This document shows positions 11,845 through 25,063 of a stretch of DNA of 64,000 nt, one piece after another. The notes beneath the pieces were generated by a model. That model made no database searches. It saw only the letters and a list, made by a program, of their open reading frames with translations, and was not told where the DNA came from. Positions within the stretch are counted from its first letter, which is position 1. Every line of letters begins with the position of its first letter. The translations under genes were made by a program, and so were the position numbers. The stretch is from positions 58,001 to 122,000 of the forward strand of contig CAXBTE010000022.1 in the NCBI GenBank assembly GCA_963978545.1, in the 5' to 3' direction. The stretch comes from Linyphia triangularis (Eukaryota > Arthropoda > Arachnida > Araneae > Linyphiidae).

Positions 11845-12841
11845 TAAAGGTTAAAAACTTTTGGATAATGTCGGTAATTATTGAATAAAATGATTTTTAT
11901 TCATAAATATATTGCAGCCTTTCTACAAAAATGACATAATTCAAAATTCATCATTTTGAGTGAAAGCGTGTAAAATATCCGAGACTGCATGCATTTGAAG
12001 CTAGTTGAATGTCACAAGATTTTTTCAAATTGAATTCATGTTGAAACGGACTTAAGCGTTCTTCCAGCCCATATAATATGTGATTACGTGCACACTTTAA
12101 AAAAAAAAGAGAAGAATTTGGGTTGTGTCACTTTTGTAGCAAGTGTGCGAGAGAATATCAGGAAACATGAAATTTTAGATGTTTCATTGGTAATGCATTT
12201 GCTACGAATTTTGTCAACATCACTTAATCCTAACTGGACACAGAGAAAATCCATTTCAGCAGTCATCAAAAATTTACAGTAACCAAAAAATAATTTCCAT
12301 ATATATAAAATAAAGCACTTTACTTACTTTGATTTTTGATTAATGAACTAAATATTCTCTTGTAAATACTGCGAACTGCGTTGGATCTTGTTTGTTGTGT
12401 TTGAATTAGAGTGACAATGACTTATGGTTGCGGTGAACTGAGGTTGACCCAATTTTTCGTGAAACCTCCGCCGTTATTGTTTTTCGATGGTGGAGGTTGA
12501 ACAAAACAACAATGAATAATGATGAAATAAATTACCGAAATCACCAGAACTTGCTGTCGAAATTTTTTAGTAATTTCAGTAGTCAAAATTACCGGTAATA
12601 CCGTTTGAGCTGTTATCGGTTATGCAAACCCTAGGCACAATAGCGATTTGTTCTTAGAAAAGACGCACTAAAAAAATTGGGTGAAGAGTATGGGACATTC
12701 CGAGTGTGCGGCATTGGGACAAATAATGTTGCAGAAATTTAAGTATATATGAGAATCGCTTTATCGAACCATTTTTGGGGGCCCCATGCAAGTGGGGCCC
12801 TAAGCTACAGCTTGTCTAGCTTATACGTAAATCCTGTACTG

Positions 12842-12849
12842 AGTGTTTA
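12842..12849 (+). repeat. Right target-site duplication of hAT-like element
   Basis: AGTGTTTA matches the left AGTGTTTC at 7 of 8 positions. Confidence 0.75.
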
Positions 12850-13346
12850 CTACATTACATTTCATACTGATTTGTACAAACATAATCGTAAACCCCCATT
12901 ACTCCAACTTTTTGTGATGAGCATTGCTTAAGTATCTTTCATAGTTTCTGAGAGAGAACATATAACTTTCGCAAATCCCAACTAAGGAAACTGTAAATTA
13001 CTCCCACGTGATAGCGAATCCGCTTTCTAAACAGGCTACATCAGTGACGCTTGGTTCATTACTCCAGTCAAAACTATTTCAAAGTTATTTGAGTATTCCA
13101 ATCCTTAGTTTGCACCCAGCATATTCTAACAAGTTTACATTTGTGTAAATAAATAAGTTCTTAATGTAAATTCATATTAGTGTCTTGTTTTTCAAATACA
13201 TTTTGCGTGGCAAAACAACGCTCATAACTAACCACCGGCATATTTATAAATTCAAGTTAAATTACAATGTATTTGCTGCAAGGTAACGCCTGTAATTAGA
13301 AATTATAATGAGTGAAACAGCATTTAGTCTTACATCACATTCTATT

Positions 13347-13358
13347 CCCCCCCCCCCC
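13347..13358 (+). repeat. C12 homopolymer
   Basis: Twelve cytosines lie in otherwise AT-rich DNA. The aligned positions in copies A (about 1440) and C (about 40650) have T runs instead. Confidence 0.9.
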
Positions 13359-16032
13359 ACCCAAAATGAAAACATATTAAAAAACATTTTCCGAACCTTA
13401 TTTGTACTTTGAAACATAAAATGATTTTTAGGACTTAGCAAGATCGATTTCAAAATATAACTTTTGTAATAAGCCCATATTGCCATGCAGCCTTATATAT
13501 TATAATCTTTTTTATTCAGGCAATTATACACGAAGAGTACGCAATTAAAAATCTTTAGAAAATGTATTGTTGGAACCTTTGTATAAATTCAGTTCAATTT
13601 AATCACTCTTAGTTTAAAAAAATCATTGTTTCTGCAATTTCACACTGTTAACTTCCAACAAAGGATAAAAATATGTCTGATGATCATTATTGCGATATCG
13701 CTCATTTCGACGCCATTTTGAGAAAAAACTGACAGCACAGTTTTGGCAAGACTTTTCCTATTTTTAAAAGTGATTTAAAGAAATGAGAGCCATGCATTAT
13801 TGCTTTGGTATGTAATATTTATTTGCATGTATAACATTACTTGCAAATAAAAAAGATGTTAGTGTATTTTAATAATATTTCAATTCCCTTGAAAACTAGA
13901 TTTTATTATAAATTCGTGATTATAATTCCTTGAAAACTGCTGTATGCAAGTCTTGTAAATCACCGCATTGTATTTATGATATGTTTTATCTCATTTTTCT
14001 GAATTATAGGACAACTTTAATGTTTTATATTAATCCATTAGTTCCCATCTATTCTCAAAATATTTTATTTAGTTTTAATATATTTTCTCTCTATTATGTC
14101 ACTTACATTGCATAAAACAGCAGTTGCATTTAAATAAAACCTATTATCCTTACGATTAATTTTGAACTGCTTTTCTTAAAATAAAACTTTCTTTTTCTAA
14201 CGGTGATCTTTTGGAACATCTTGTGAAATCAAGATTGAAGAATGCCATTTCCATCTTGTAGACACCTCTTTCTACTAAATTACTTAAGTTGACAAGTGAT
14301 GAATCTTTCATTATTTTCTACGAGTTTTCAAACCATTCTTCTAACTCATCATTTCAATGTTGTGTTTATGCATTTAACTTGGACAACCACTTTCTGTCTA
14401 AGCAAAAAAAGCGCATTTATGGAGATTCCCAATGTTATTTCAGCTTTAAGGCTCATGTCATAATGCACTTATTGAAGTTTCTATATATTATTATGAATTT
14501 TATCCCTCCATTCATACAAGGTCTTTATGAAAACAATCCCTAAATTTGAATGACAAAAACAGCTACACAGAAAGAAGGGACAAGTGATATGGAAAGTATA
14601 AAAGGTATGGAATTACAAACACACCAGTATCAAAATTGATTTCTGGGAGTAAATTGAATGACGACTGCATTTGGTTTTCCCATGAAACTCATTTTCATTT
14701 GAACGGATTTGTCAAAATAAACGAAACTGGTGAATTCAAGGTGTTGAAAACCCGTATGTGTCTCTGGTAAAAGTATTATATTCTGCAAAAGTGACCGTTT
14801 GGGCTGCAACTATCGTAAAACATCGTTCGCCACTAACTTTTGAAGTTGGGCTGCATGACCTATACTGGAGAATTTCGCCGGCCTCAGATTTATACCGAGT
14901 ACATCAATGTATACCTTGCTTTCATTATACAATTTAAACGCTAGAAATGTGATAATTAATAAAGACTCAACAGTATAAAACATTTCTGAACACTAAAATA
15001 AATAATTGAACTTTTTTTTTTTTTTTTTTTACCTTAGCAAAATAAAAACTGACATTTTATTCCTTTTTTTCCCAAATAATTAAGATCAATAATTTTAACT
15101 AAATCAAAAGTTATTGTCTAAATTAAATCCATAATTTTTTAAAAATAAATCCGTTGATGCTTTGCCAATTTTTAGATGCAATTACAACTTATTGAACTCA
15201 AATCGAGTATTCATAGTGTTTGACCCCTAAGAACAAAATATCCATTCCGAACTATTTACTAACTTCATTTTCTGATCTTAAAACTTGACTGAAAACATTG
15301 TTATCCAAAACGAGTTTATTTGCAAATATTCAGTTGCATTGGATGACGGAAAGTTGCATTAACTATCTTTTCGAAGATTTTGCTTCGTCAAACTAAATAA
15401 GGGAGGTTTTCAAACATTATATATCGCCAAATTGAACATGTTTTAATTAATCTTGGTATCTGGATAATATAAACGTGTGTAAAAGAGGCTTTCTTGTGAC
15501 AGTCCAAAAACTTGATATAGCTCCATCTTTTCGACAACGAATCTGTCATATATCAGTGTGATTGGATGACGTTAATTTGGTTAAGGATTTATCCGAAGCG
15601 ATTAATAAAGTTTACGGAATCAGCGCCATAATTGATTTAATAGTTACCGTTAATCAAATTGATTATCTTTCTATTCAATAACATAGCGCCGATGCAATTT
15701 CAATGTTTTAAAATAGTTTTATTAAATATTTCGTATATTTTCCATGATAATCACTATAGTAATTTGAAAGTTTGCACTATTTTTTTGGGACTGTAAGACA
15801 TGTTTATATGTGTTTTTACGAAACGAAAAGTAGCAAAGTGTAATTTTTTGTTTAGCACTTCATCACATAGCAATTGGTACATCCTAAAAATCAGTTTAAT
15901 TAACTCCATTTTTGATCGCTTAGTTGTTGATAGAACACTTATTGCTCCATATTTTTATTTTTTTATTTTTCTTATTCGACCACCGTAAGTAGGCAGTGTT
16001 TAGATTACTTTTTGAAAATTGTTCTCTCCCCA

Positions 16033-17140
16033 AACCCATTCTTTGAATGGATGAGATTTGCAGACATTCTTTGACTATGAGAAAAAAGATTAAAAAATGT
16101 GCAGATGCAAAACAAGTGAACGAAGTTAAGAATTCCAAAGAGTAAAGTATATATTTTAATTGTTTATCAGTTAAAATTCCTACTAATTTGTTTTCTTTTT
16201 TCACATGTTTACCAATATTGGCAGAAAGTTTACCTCAAAGGAACTGCAGGGACATTTTAGATATCACCCTATTCTTATGTTGTAAGTACATATATTCATT
16301 TAGTTTTTGTCATTTATTTTCAATATTTTTGATGTCTCCTAAATTGTATTTGTTTATTTCTAGATGCCAAAGAGATAAGGACGATTCTATGGATACCTTA
16401 CTCTAATAGAAGAAATAAGCATCTAACGATAAAGAGGTAAAAAAATACGTGAAATCTACATTTTATGTATTGACATAAATTGTTTCTTTCTATTATATAT
16501 ATTGCATTGATAACCTGATTCTTCAATTTGAATTTCAGATGCAAATGTCCCTTGAGTACCTTTTGGAGGGAAAATTTTTAAAAGCCAATATTTGAAGAGT
16601 TGGTCTATTCCGCAAACAGTCCTAGTCAAAGATTGAAAGTGTCAACGCAAGTATATAAAGGTATGTGTTACAAATTTAATTCAACAGATGATATTAGGTG
16701 TAAAAAAAAAATTAATTATTTTTCAAATATTTCATATCTTTTATTTTTAAATTAAAAAATTGGAAATAGACAATATTAAGGAGTATTGATGTCATCCATT
16801 TCTGAAAATATAATCAGGCGGTGACCACTTTAATATTTTGACTATGCATGGATTGCTGACGACGAATTCATCAATTGCACTAAGAAGTACGGCACCTAAG
16901 AACCTTAAAACTCCAGAAATTTGAATGGATGAGAATTGAAGACTATCTTTGACTAGGAGAAAAATGATTAAAAAACGGCCAGATGCAACAAGTGAATGAA
17001 GTTAAGAATTCCATTGAGTAAAGTATATATTTTCATTAATTATTAGTTAAAATTCTTACTAATTTGTATTATTTTTTCACATGTTTACCAATATTGGTAG
17101 AAAGTAAGGGACATTTTAAATGGCACCCTATTCTTATGTG
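16033..17140 (+). pseudogene. Diverged edge units at the left end of array 1
   Basis: The first exon A (from about 16227) encodes SLPQRNCRDILDITLFLC and has a GTAAGT donor. Exon B (about 16364) follows with an early TAA. Exon C (from about 16540) retains the older 3' end, CCTAGTCAAAGATTGAAAGT. Exon D (anchor 16789) is the most diverged copy in the window. In the next unit a deletion of about 180 bp joins the end of exon A (about 17141) to the sequence that normally follows exon B, so exon B is missing. All of these blocks contain stops or frameshifts relative to the best interior copies. Confidence 0.8.
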
Positions 17141-18327
17141 GTAAATCTACATTCTATGTATTGACATTAATTGTTTCTTCAGATTTTATATATTGCATAG
17201 ATAAACTGATTCTTTAATTTATTTTCAGATGCAAATGTCCCTTGAGTACCTTTTAGAGGTAAAAGCTTTTGGAAGCCAATATTTGAAGAGTTGGGCTTTT
17301 TTTTAAACATTCATAGTAAGTGTCAAAACAAACTTAAAATATTAAGTTTTACAATTTTAATTCAGCTGATATTAATATATGTAAAAAAAAAGACATGTTT
17401 TTTAATTAATTCATATCCTTTCTTTTTTAGATAAAAATTTGACATTTCGAAAATTCAAGGAGTATTGATGTCAGATTTTGTAGAAAATATTATTAGGCGA
17501 GGACTACGTTAATATATTCAATACGCATGGATTGCTCACAAACTCTTCAATCGCACCAAGAAATACGACAGATAACAATTTCAAAACTCCGGAACTTTAT
17601 TGTATAAGATTTGAAGACATTATCTGTCCAAGAGAGAATAAATTTAAAATAGCAAGAAGCAACAAGTGAATGAAGCAAAAATTCCAAAGAGTAAAGTATA
17701 TATTTTTATTATTTATTAGTTAAAATACTTACAAATTTGCATTTCTTTCTTCACATGTTTACCAATATTGGCAGAAAGTTTACCTCAAAGAAATTGCAGG
17801 GACATTTTAGCTGGCATTCCATTCTTATGTGGTAAGTACTGATATTCATTTAGTTCTTGTCATATATTTTCAATATTTCTTAAATCCCCTAAATTGTAAT
17901 TTTTTATTTCCAGATGCCGAAGAGATAAGGAATGATTCTTTGGATGCCTTACTCTTATTGAAGAAATGAGCATCTAACGATAAAGAGGTAAATAAATACA
18001 TGAAATCTACATTCTATGTATTGACATTAATTGTTTCTTCAGATTTTATATATTGCATTGATAAACTGATTCTTTAATTTAGTTTCAGATGCAAATGTCC
18101 CTTGAGAACCTTTTGGAGGAAAAAACTTTTGGAAGCCAATATTTGAGGAGTTGGTCTTTTTCTTAAACAGTCCTAGTAAGTCTCAAAACAAACTTAAAAT
18201 ATTAAGTTTTACAATTTAATTCATTTGATGATAATATATGTAAAAAAAATACATGTTTTTTATTTAATTTATATTCTTTCTTTTTTAGATGAAAATTTGA
18301 ACTTTTCGAAAATTTCAAGGAGTATTG

Positions 18328-18510
18328 ATGTCAGATTTTGTAGAAAATATTATTAGGGGCGAGGACTACATTAATATTTTCAATACGCATGGATTGCTCA
18401 CAAACTCTGCAATCGCACAAAGAAATACGACAGATAACAATTTCAAAACTCCAGAACTTTATTGTATAAGATTTGAAGACATTCTCTATCCAAGAGAGAA
18501 TAAATTTTAA
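18328..18510 (+). pseudogene. Exon D open copy, 60 codons after ATG
   Basis: Starting at ATG 18328 the frame reads MSDFVENIIRGEDYINIF, continues through THGLLTNSAIAQRNTTDN and stops at TAA 18508-18510. One extra base between the splice acceptor (exon start 18289) and this ATG puts the upstream part of the exon in another frame, so the exon as a whole is not open. Near-identical copies of the ORF lie at 20767-20949, 22486-22668 and 24205-24387. Family not recognised. Confidence 0.5.
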
Positions 18511-19186
18511 ATAACAAGAAGCAACAAGTGAATGAAGCTAAAATTCCAAAGAGTAAAGTATATATATTTTTATTATTTATTAAATTCTTACTAATTTGCA
18601 TTTCTTTCTTCACATGTTTACCAATATTGGCAGAAAGTTTACCTCAAAGGAATTGCAGGGACATTTTAGCTGGCATTCCATTCTTATGTGGTAAGTACTG
18701 ATATTCATTTAGTTCTTGTCATATATTTTCAATATTTTTTAAATCCCCTTAATTGTAATTTTTTATTTCCAGATGCCAAAGAGATAAGGAATGATTCTAT
18801 GGATGCCTTACACTTATTGAAGAAATGAGCATCTAACGATAAAGAGGTAAATAAATACATGAAATCTACATTCTATGTATTGACATTAATTGTTTCTTCA
18901 GATTTTATATATTGCATAGATAAACTGATTCTTTAATTTATTTTCAGATGCAAATGTCCCTTGAGTACCTTTTAGAGGTAAAAGCTTTTGGAAGCCAATA
19001 TTTGAAGAGTTGGGCTTTTTTTTAAACATTCATAGTAAGTGTCAAAACAAACTTAAAATATTAAGTTTTACAATTTTAATTCAGCTGATATTAATATATG
19101 TAAACAAAAAGACATGTTTTTTAATTAATTCATATCCTTTCTTTTTTAGATAAAAATTTGACATTTCGAAAATTCAAGGAGTATTG

Positions 19187-19907
19187 ATGTCAGATTTTGT
19201 AGAAAATATTATTAGGCGAGGACTACGTTAATATATTCAATACGCATGGATTGCTCACAAACTCTTCAATCGCACCAAGAAATATGACAGATAACAATTT
19301 CAAAGCTCCGGAACTTTATTGTATAAGATTTGAAGACATTATCTGTCCAAGAGAGAATAAATTTTAAATAGCAAGAAGCAACAAGTGAATGAAGCAAAAA
19401 TTCCAAAGAGTAAAGTATATATTTTTATTATTTATTAGTTAAAATACTTACTAATTTGCATTTCTTTCTTAATTGTAATTTTTTATTTCCAGATGCCGAA
19501 GAGATAAGGAATGATTATATGGATGCCTTACTCTTATTGAAGAAATGAGCATCTAACGATAAAGAGGTAAATAAATACATGAAATCTACATTCTATGTAT
19601 TGACATTAATTGTTTCTTCAGATTTTATATATTGCATAGATAAACTGATTCTTTAATTTATTTTCAGATGCAAATATCCCTTGAGTACCTTTTAGAGGTA
19701 AAAACTTTTGGAAGCCAATATTTGAAGAGTTGGGCTTTTTTTTAAACATTCATAGTAAGTGTCAAAACAAACTTAAAATATTAAGTTTTACAATTTTAAT
19801 TCAGCTGATATTAATATATGTAAAAAAAAAGACATGTTTTTTAATTAATTCATATCCTTTCTTTTTTAGATAAAAATTTGACATTTCGAAAATTCAAGGA
19901 GTATTGA
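19187..19907 (+). repeat. 720-bp deleted unit (exon A missing), copy 1
   Basis: At about 19470 the intron preceding exon A runs directly into the 3' part of the A-B intron (TTTCTTTCTTAATTGTAATT). About 140 bp including all of exon A is missing. The remaining intron still has a TTTCCAG acceptor, so exon D would be followed directly by exon B. Confidence 0.9.
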
Positions 19908-20766
19908 TGTCAGATTTTGTAGAAAATATTATTAGGCGAGGACTACGTTAATATATTCAATACGCATGGATTGCTCACAAACTCTTCAATCGCACCAAGA
20001 AATACGACAGATAACAATTTCAAAACTCCGGAACTTTATTGTATAAGATTTGAAGACATTATCTGTCCAAGAGAGAATAAATTTAAAATAGCAAGAAGCA
20101 ACAAGTGAATGAAGCAAAAATTCCAAAGAGTAAAGTATATATTTTTATTATTTATTAGTTAAAATACTTACAAATTTGCATTTCTTTCTTCACATGTTTA
20201 CCAATATTGGCAGAAAGTTTACCTCAAAGAAATTGCAGGGACATTTTAGCTGGCATTCCATTCTTATGTGGTAAGTACTGATATTCATTTAGTTCTTGTC
20301 ATATATTTTCAATATTTCTTAAATCCCCTAAATTGTAATTTTTTATTTCCAGATGCCGAAGAGATAAGGAATGATTCTTTGGATGCCTTACTCTTATTGA
20401 AGAAATGAGCATCTAACGATAAAGAGGTAAATAAATACATGAAATCTACATTCTATGTATTGACATTAATTGTTTCTTCAGATTTTATATATTGCATTGA
20501 TAAACTGATTCTTTAATTTAGTTTCAGATGCAAATGTCCCTTGAGAACCTTTTGGAGGAAAAAACTTTTGGAAGCCAATATTTGAGGAGTTGGTCTTTTT
20601 CTTAAACAGTCCTAGTAAGTCTCAAAACAAACTTAAAATATTAAGTTTTACAATTTAATTCATTTGATGATAATATATGTAAAAAAAATACATGTTTTTT
20701 ATTTAATTTATATTCTTTCTTTTTTAGATGAAAATTTGAACTTTTCGAAAATTTCAAGGAGTATTG

Positions 20767-20949
20767 ATGTCAGATTTTGTAGAAAATATTATTAGGGGCG
20801 AGGACTACATTAATATTTTCAATACGCATGGATTGCTCACAAACTCTGCAATCGCACAAAGAAATACGACAGATAACAATTTCAAAACTCCAGAACTTTA
20901 TTGTATAAGATTTGAAGACATTCTCTATCCAAGAGAGAATAAATTTTAA
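20767..20949 (+). pseudogene. Exon D open copy, 60 codons after ATG
   Basis: Second copy of the 18328 ORF, 2439 bp downstream, with the same predicted peptide and the same upstream frame break. Confidence 0.5.
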
Positions 20950-21625
20950 ATAACAAGAAGCAACAAGTGAATGAAGCTAAAATTCCAAAGAGTAAAGTAT
21001 ATATATTTTTATTATTTATTAAATTCTTACTAATTTGCATTTCTTTCTTCACATGTTTACCAATATTGGCAGAAAGTTTACCTCAAAGGAATTGCAGGGA
21101 CATTTTAGCTGGCATTCCATTCTTATGTGGTAAGTACTGATATTCATTTAGTTCTTGTCATATATTTTCAATATTTTTTAAATCCCCTTAATTGTAATTT
21201 TTTATTTCCAGATGCCAAAGAGATAAGGAATGATTCTATGGATGCCTTACACTTATTGAAGAAATGAGCATCTAACGATAAAGAGGTAAATAAATACATG
21301 AAATCTACATTCTATGTATTGACATTAATTGTTTCTTCAGATTTTATATATTGCATAGATAAACTGATTCTTTAATTTATTTTCAGATGCAAATGTCCCT
21401 TGAGTACCTTTTAGAGGTAAAAGCTTTTGGAAGCCAATATTTGAAGAGTTGGGCTTTTTTTTAAACATTCATAGTAAGTGTCAAAACAAACTTAAAATAT
21501 TAAGTTTTACAATTTTAATTCAGCTGATATTAATATATGTAAAAAAAAAGACATGTTTTTTAATTAATTCATATCCTTTCTTTTTTAGATAAAAATTTGA
21601 CATTTCGAAAATTCAAGGAGTATTG

Positions 21626-24205
21626 ATGTCAGATTTTGTAGAAAATATTATTAGGCGAGGACTACGTTAATATATTCAATACGCATGGATTGCTCACAAA
21701 CTCTTCAATCGCACCAAGAAATACGACAGATAACAATTTCAAAACTCCGGAACTTTATTGTATAAGATTTGAAGACATTATCTGTCCAAGAGAGAATAAA
21801 TTTAAAATAGCAAGAAGCAACAAGTGAATGAAGCAAAAATTCCAAAGAGTAAAGTATATATTTTTATTATTTATTAGTTAAAATACTTACTAATTTGCAT
21901 TTCTTTCTTCACATGTTTACCAATATTGGCAGAAAGTTTACCTCAAAGGAATTGCAGGGACATTTTAGCTGGCATTCCATTCTTATGTGGTAAGTACTGA
22001 TATTCATTTAGTTCTTGTCATATATTTTCAATATTTCTTAAATCCCCTAAATTGTAATTTTTTATTTCCAGATGCCGAAGAGATAAGGAATGATTCTTTG
22101 GATGCCTTACTCTTATTGAAGAAATGAGCATCTAACGATAAAGAGGTAAATAAATACATGAAATCTACATTCTATGTATTGACATTAATTGTTTCTTCAG
22201 ATTTTATATATTGCATAGATAAACTGATTCTTTAATTTAGTTTCAGATGCAAATGTCCCTTGAGAACCTTTTGGAGGAAAAAACTTTTGGAAGCCAATAT
22301 TTGAGGAGTTGGTCTTTTTCTTAAACAGTCCTAGTAAGTCTCAAAACAAACTTAAAATATTAAGTTTTACAATTTAATTCATTTGATGATAATATATGTA
22401 AAAAAAATACATGTTTTTTATTTAATTTATATTCTTTCTTTTTTAGATGAAAATTTGAACTTTTCGAAAATTTCAAGGAGTATTTATGTCAGATTTTGTA
22501 GAAAATATTATTAGGGGCGAGGACTACATTAATATTTTCAATACGCATGGATTGCTCACAAACTCTGCAATCGCACAAAGAAATACGACAGATAACAATT
22601 TCAAAACTCCAGAACTTTATTGTATAAGATTTGAAGACATTCTCTATCCAAGAGAGAATAAATTTTAAATAACAAGAAGCAACAAGTGAATGAAGCTAAA
22701 ATTCCAAAGAGTAAAGTATATATATTTTTATTATTTATTAAATTCTTACTAATTTGCATTTCTTTCTTCACATGTTTACCAATATTGGCAGAAAGTTTAC
22801 CTCAAAGGAATTGCAGGGACATTTTAGCTGGCATTCCATTCTTATGTGGTAAGTACTGATATTCATTTAGTTCTTGTCATATATTTTCAATATTTTTTAA
22901 ATCCCCTTAATTGTAATTTTTTATTTCCAGATGCCAAAGAGATAAGGAATGATTCTATGGATGCCTTACACTTATTGAAGAAATGAGCATCTAACGATAA
23001 AGAGGTAAATAAATACATGAAATCTACATTCTATGTATTGACATTAATTGTTTCTTCAGATTTTATATATTGCATAGATAAACTGATTCTTTAATTTATT
23101 TTCAGATGCAAATGTCCCTTGAGTACCTTTTAGAGGTAAAAGCTTTTGGAAGCCAATATTTGAAGAGTTGGGCTTTTTTTTAAACATTCATAGTAAGTGT
23201 CAAAACAAACTTAAAATATTAAGTTTTACAATTTTAATTCAGCTGATATTAATATATGTAAAAAAAAAGACATGTTTTTTAATTAATTCATATCCTTTCT
23301 TTTTTAGATAAAAATTTGACATTTCGAAAATTCAAGGAGTATTGATGTCAGATTTTGTAGAAAATATTATTAGGCGAGGACTACGTTAATATATTCAATA
23401 CGCATGGATTGCTCACAAACTCTTCAATCGCACCAAGAAATACGACAGATAACAATTTCAAAACTCCGGAACTTTATTGTATAAGATTTGAAGACATTAT
23501 CTGTCCAAGAGAGAATAAATTTAAAATAGCAAGAAGCAACAAGTGAATGAAGCAAAAATTCCAAAGAGTAAAGTATATATTTTTATTATTTATTAGTTAA
23601 AATACTTACTAATTTGCATTTCTTTCTTCACATGTTTACCAATATTGGCAGAAAGTTTACCTCAAAGAAATTGCAGGGACATTTTAGCTGGCATTAAATT
23701 CTTATGTGGTAAGTATTGATATTCATTTAGTTCTTGTCATATATTTTCAATATTTCTTAAATCCCCTAAATTGTAATTTTTTATTTCCAGAAGCCGAAGA
23801 GATAAGGAATGATTCTTTGGATGCCTTACTCTTATTGAAGAAATGAGCATCTAACGATAAAGAGGTAAATAAATACATGAAATCTACATTCTATGTATTG
23901 ACATTAATTGTTTCTTCAGATTTTATATATTGCATAGATAAACTGATTCTTTAATTTATTTTCAGATGCAAATGTCCCTTGAGAACCTTTTGGAGGAAAA
24001 AACTTTTGGAAGCCAATATTTGAAGAGTTGGTCTTTTTCTTAAACAGTCCTAGTAAGTCTCAAAACAAACTTAAAATATTAAGTTTTACAATTTAATTCA
24101 TTTGATGATAATATATGTAAAAAAAATACATGTTTTTTATTTAATTTATATTCTTTCTTTTTTAGATGAAAATTTGAACTTTTCGAAAATTTCAAGGAGT
24201 ATTGA
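21626..24205 (+). repeat. 1719-bp dimeric higher-order repeat
   Basis: Two unit types alternate. One has TTAGGGGCGAGG and the open exon D (anchors 20767, 22486, 24205). The other has a 2-nt deletion giving TTAGGCGAGG (anchors 21626, 23345). Same-type anchors are exactly 1719 bp apart. Confidence 0.85.
22486..22668 (+). pseudogene. Exon D open copy, 60 codons
   Basis: Same peptide as the 18328 copy. Here the base before the ATG context is changed (GTATTTATGTCAG rather than GTATTGATGTCAG). Confidence 0.5.
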
Positions 24206-24387
24206 TGTCAGATTTTGTAGAAAATATTATTAGGGGCGAGGACTACATTAATATTTTCAATACGCATGGATTGCTCACAAACTCTGCAATCGCACAAAGA
24301 AATACGACAGATAACAATTTCAAAACTCCAGAACTTTATTGTATAAGATTTGAAGACATTCTCTATCCAAGAGAGAATAAATTTTAA
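24205..24387 (+). pseudogene. Exon D open copy, 60 codons after ATG
   Basis: Fourth copy of the 18328-type ORF. It lies just upstream of the 6747-bp duplicated block. Confidence 0.5.
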
Positions 24388-25063
24388 ATAACAAGAAGCA
24401 ACAAGTGAATGAAGCTAAAATTCCAAAGAGTAAAGTATATATATTTTTATTATTTATTAAATTCTTACTAATTTGCATTTCTTTCTTCACATGTTTACCA
24501 ATATTGGCAGAAAGTTTACCTCAAAGGAATTGCAGGGACATTTTAGCTGGCATTCCATTCTTATGTGGTAAGTACTGATATTCATTTAGTTCTTGTCATA
24601 TATTTTCAATATTTTTTAAATCCCCTTAATTGTAATTTTTTATTTCCAGATGCCGAAGAGATAAGGAATGATTCTATGGATGCCTTACACTTATTGAAGA
24701 AATGAGCATCTAACGATAAAGAGGTAAATAAATACATGAAATCTACATTCTATGTATTGACATTAATTGTTTCTTCAGATTTTATATATTGCATAGATAA
24801 ACTGATTCTTTAATTTATTTTCAGATGCAAATGTCCCTTGAGTACCTTTTAGAGGTAAAAACTTTTGGAAGCCAATATTTGAAGAGTTGGGCTTTTTTTT
24901 AAACATTCCTAGTAAGTGTCAAAACAAACTTAAAATATTAAGTTTTACAATTTTAATTCAGCTGATATTAATATATGTAAAAAAAAAGACATGTTTTTTA
25001 ATTAATTCATATCCTTTCTTTTTTAGATAAAAATTTGACATTTCGAAAATTCAAGGAGTATTG

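Larger units (their letters stand above)
10928..12841 (-). mobile_element. hAT-like DNA transposon remnant (1914 bp)
   Basis: The left terminus CAGGGCCGGTTTTA pairs with the reverse complement of the right terminus, CAGTACAGGATTTA, and both sub-terminal regions carry GGGCCC and TAAGCT blocks. The 8-bp target duplication is the size made by hAT transposases (established knowledge). Comparison with flank copy A shows that exactly this interval is absent there. A broken coding remnant on the minus strand (11004-11282) resembles the lysine-rich N-terminus of ZMYM/hAT-type transposases. The catalytic domain is absent, so the element is non-autonomous. A 251-bp MITE is nested inside it. Confidence 0.75.
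10728..16032 (+). repeat. Flank module copy B, interrupted by the hAT-like element
   Basis: The 10728-10919 part and the part from 12850 onward together match copy A colinearly. From about 12940 to 16032 it also matches copy C at 40236-43810. The CGACGCCATTTTGAGAAAAA core is at about 13709 and the GTAAGTAGGC segment at about 15985 matches that near 43743. It ends where recognisable exon D sequence of array 1 begins. It has no long ORF; several 60-90 codon ORFs here have no conserved counterpart in the other copies. Confidence 0.75.
17141..21920 (+). repeat. 2439-bp trimeric block, duplicated
   Basis: Anchors 17468, 18328 and 19187 recur at 19907, 20767 and 21626, each offset by exactly 2439 bp (860 + 859 + 720). 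Sequence either side of these anchors is nearly identical between the copies. The second copy joins the first through the 720-bp deleted unit ending at anchor 19907. Exact breakpoints are approximate. Confidence 0.8.

Noticed and set aside
12084..12282. Overlapping ORFs on both strands at 12084-12282
   Set aside because: They lie inside the hAT-like element, overlap each other almost fully, and have no recognisable transposase motif.
14289..16406. Several 60-94 codon ORFs in flank copy B
   Set aside because: They are not kept open in flank copies A or C. The one at 16188-16406 only reads through exon A of the edge unit and its introns.
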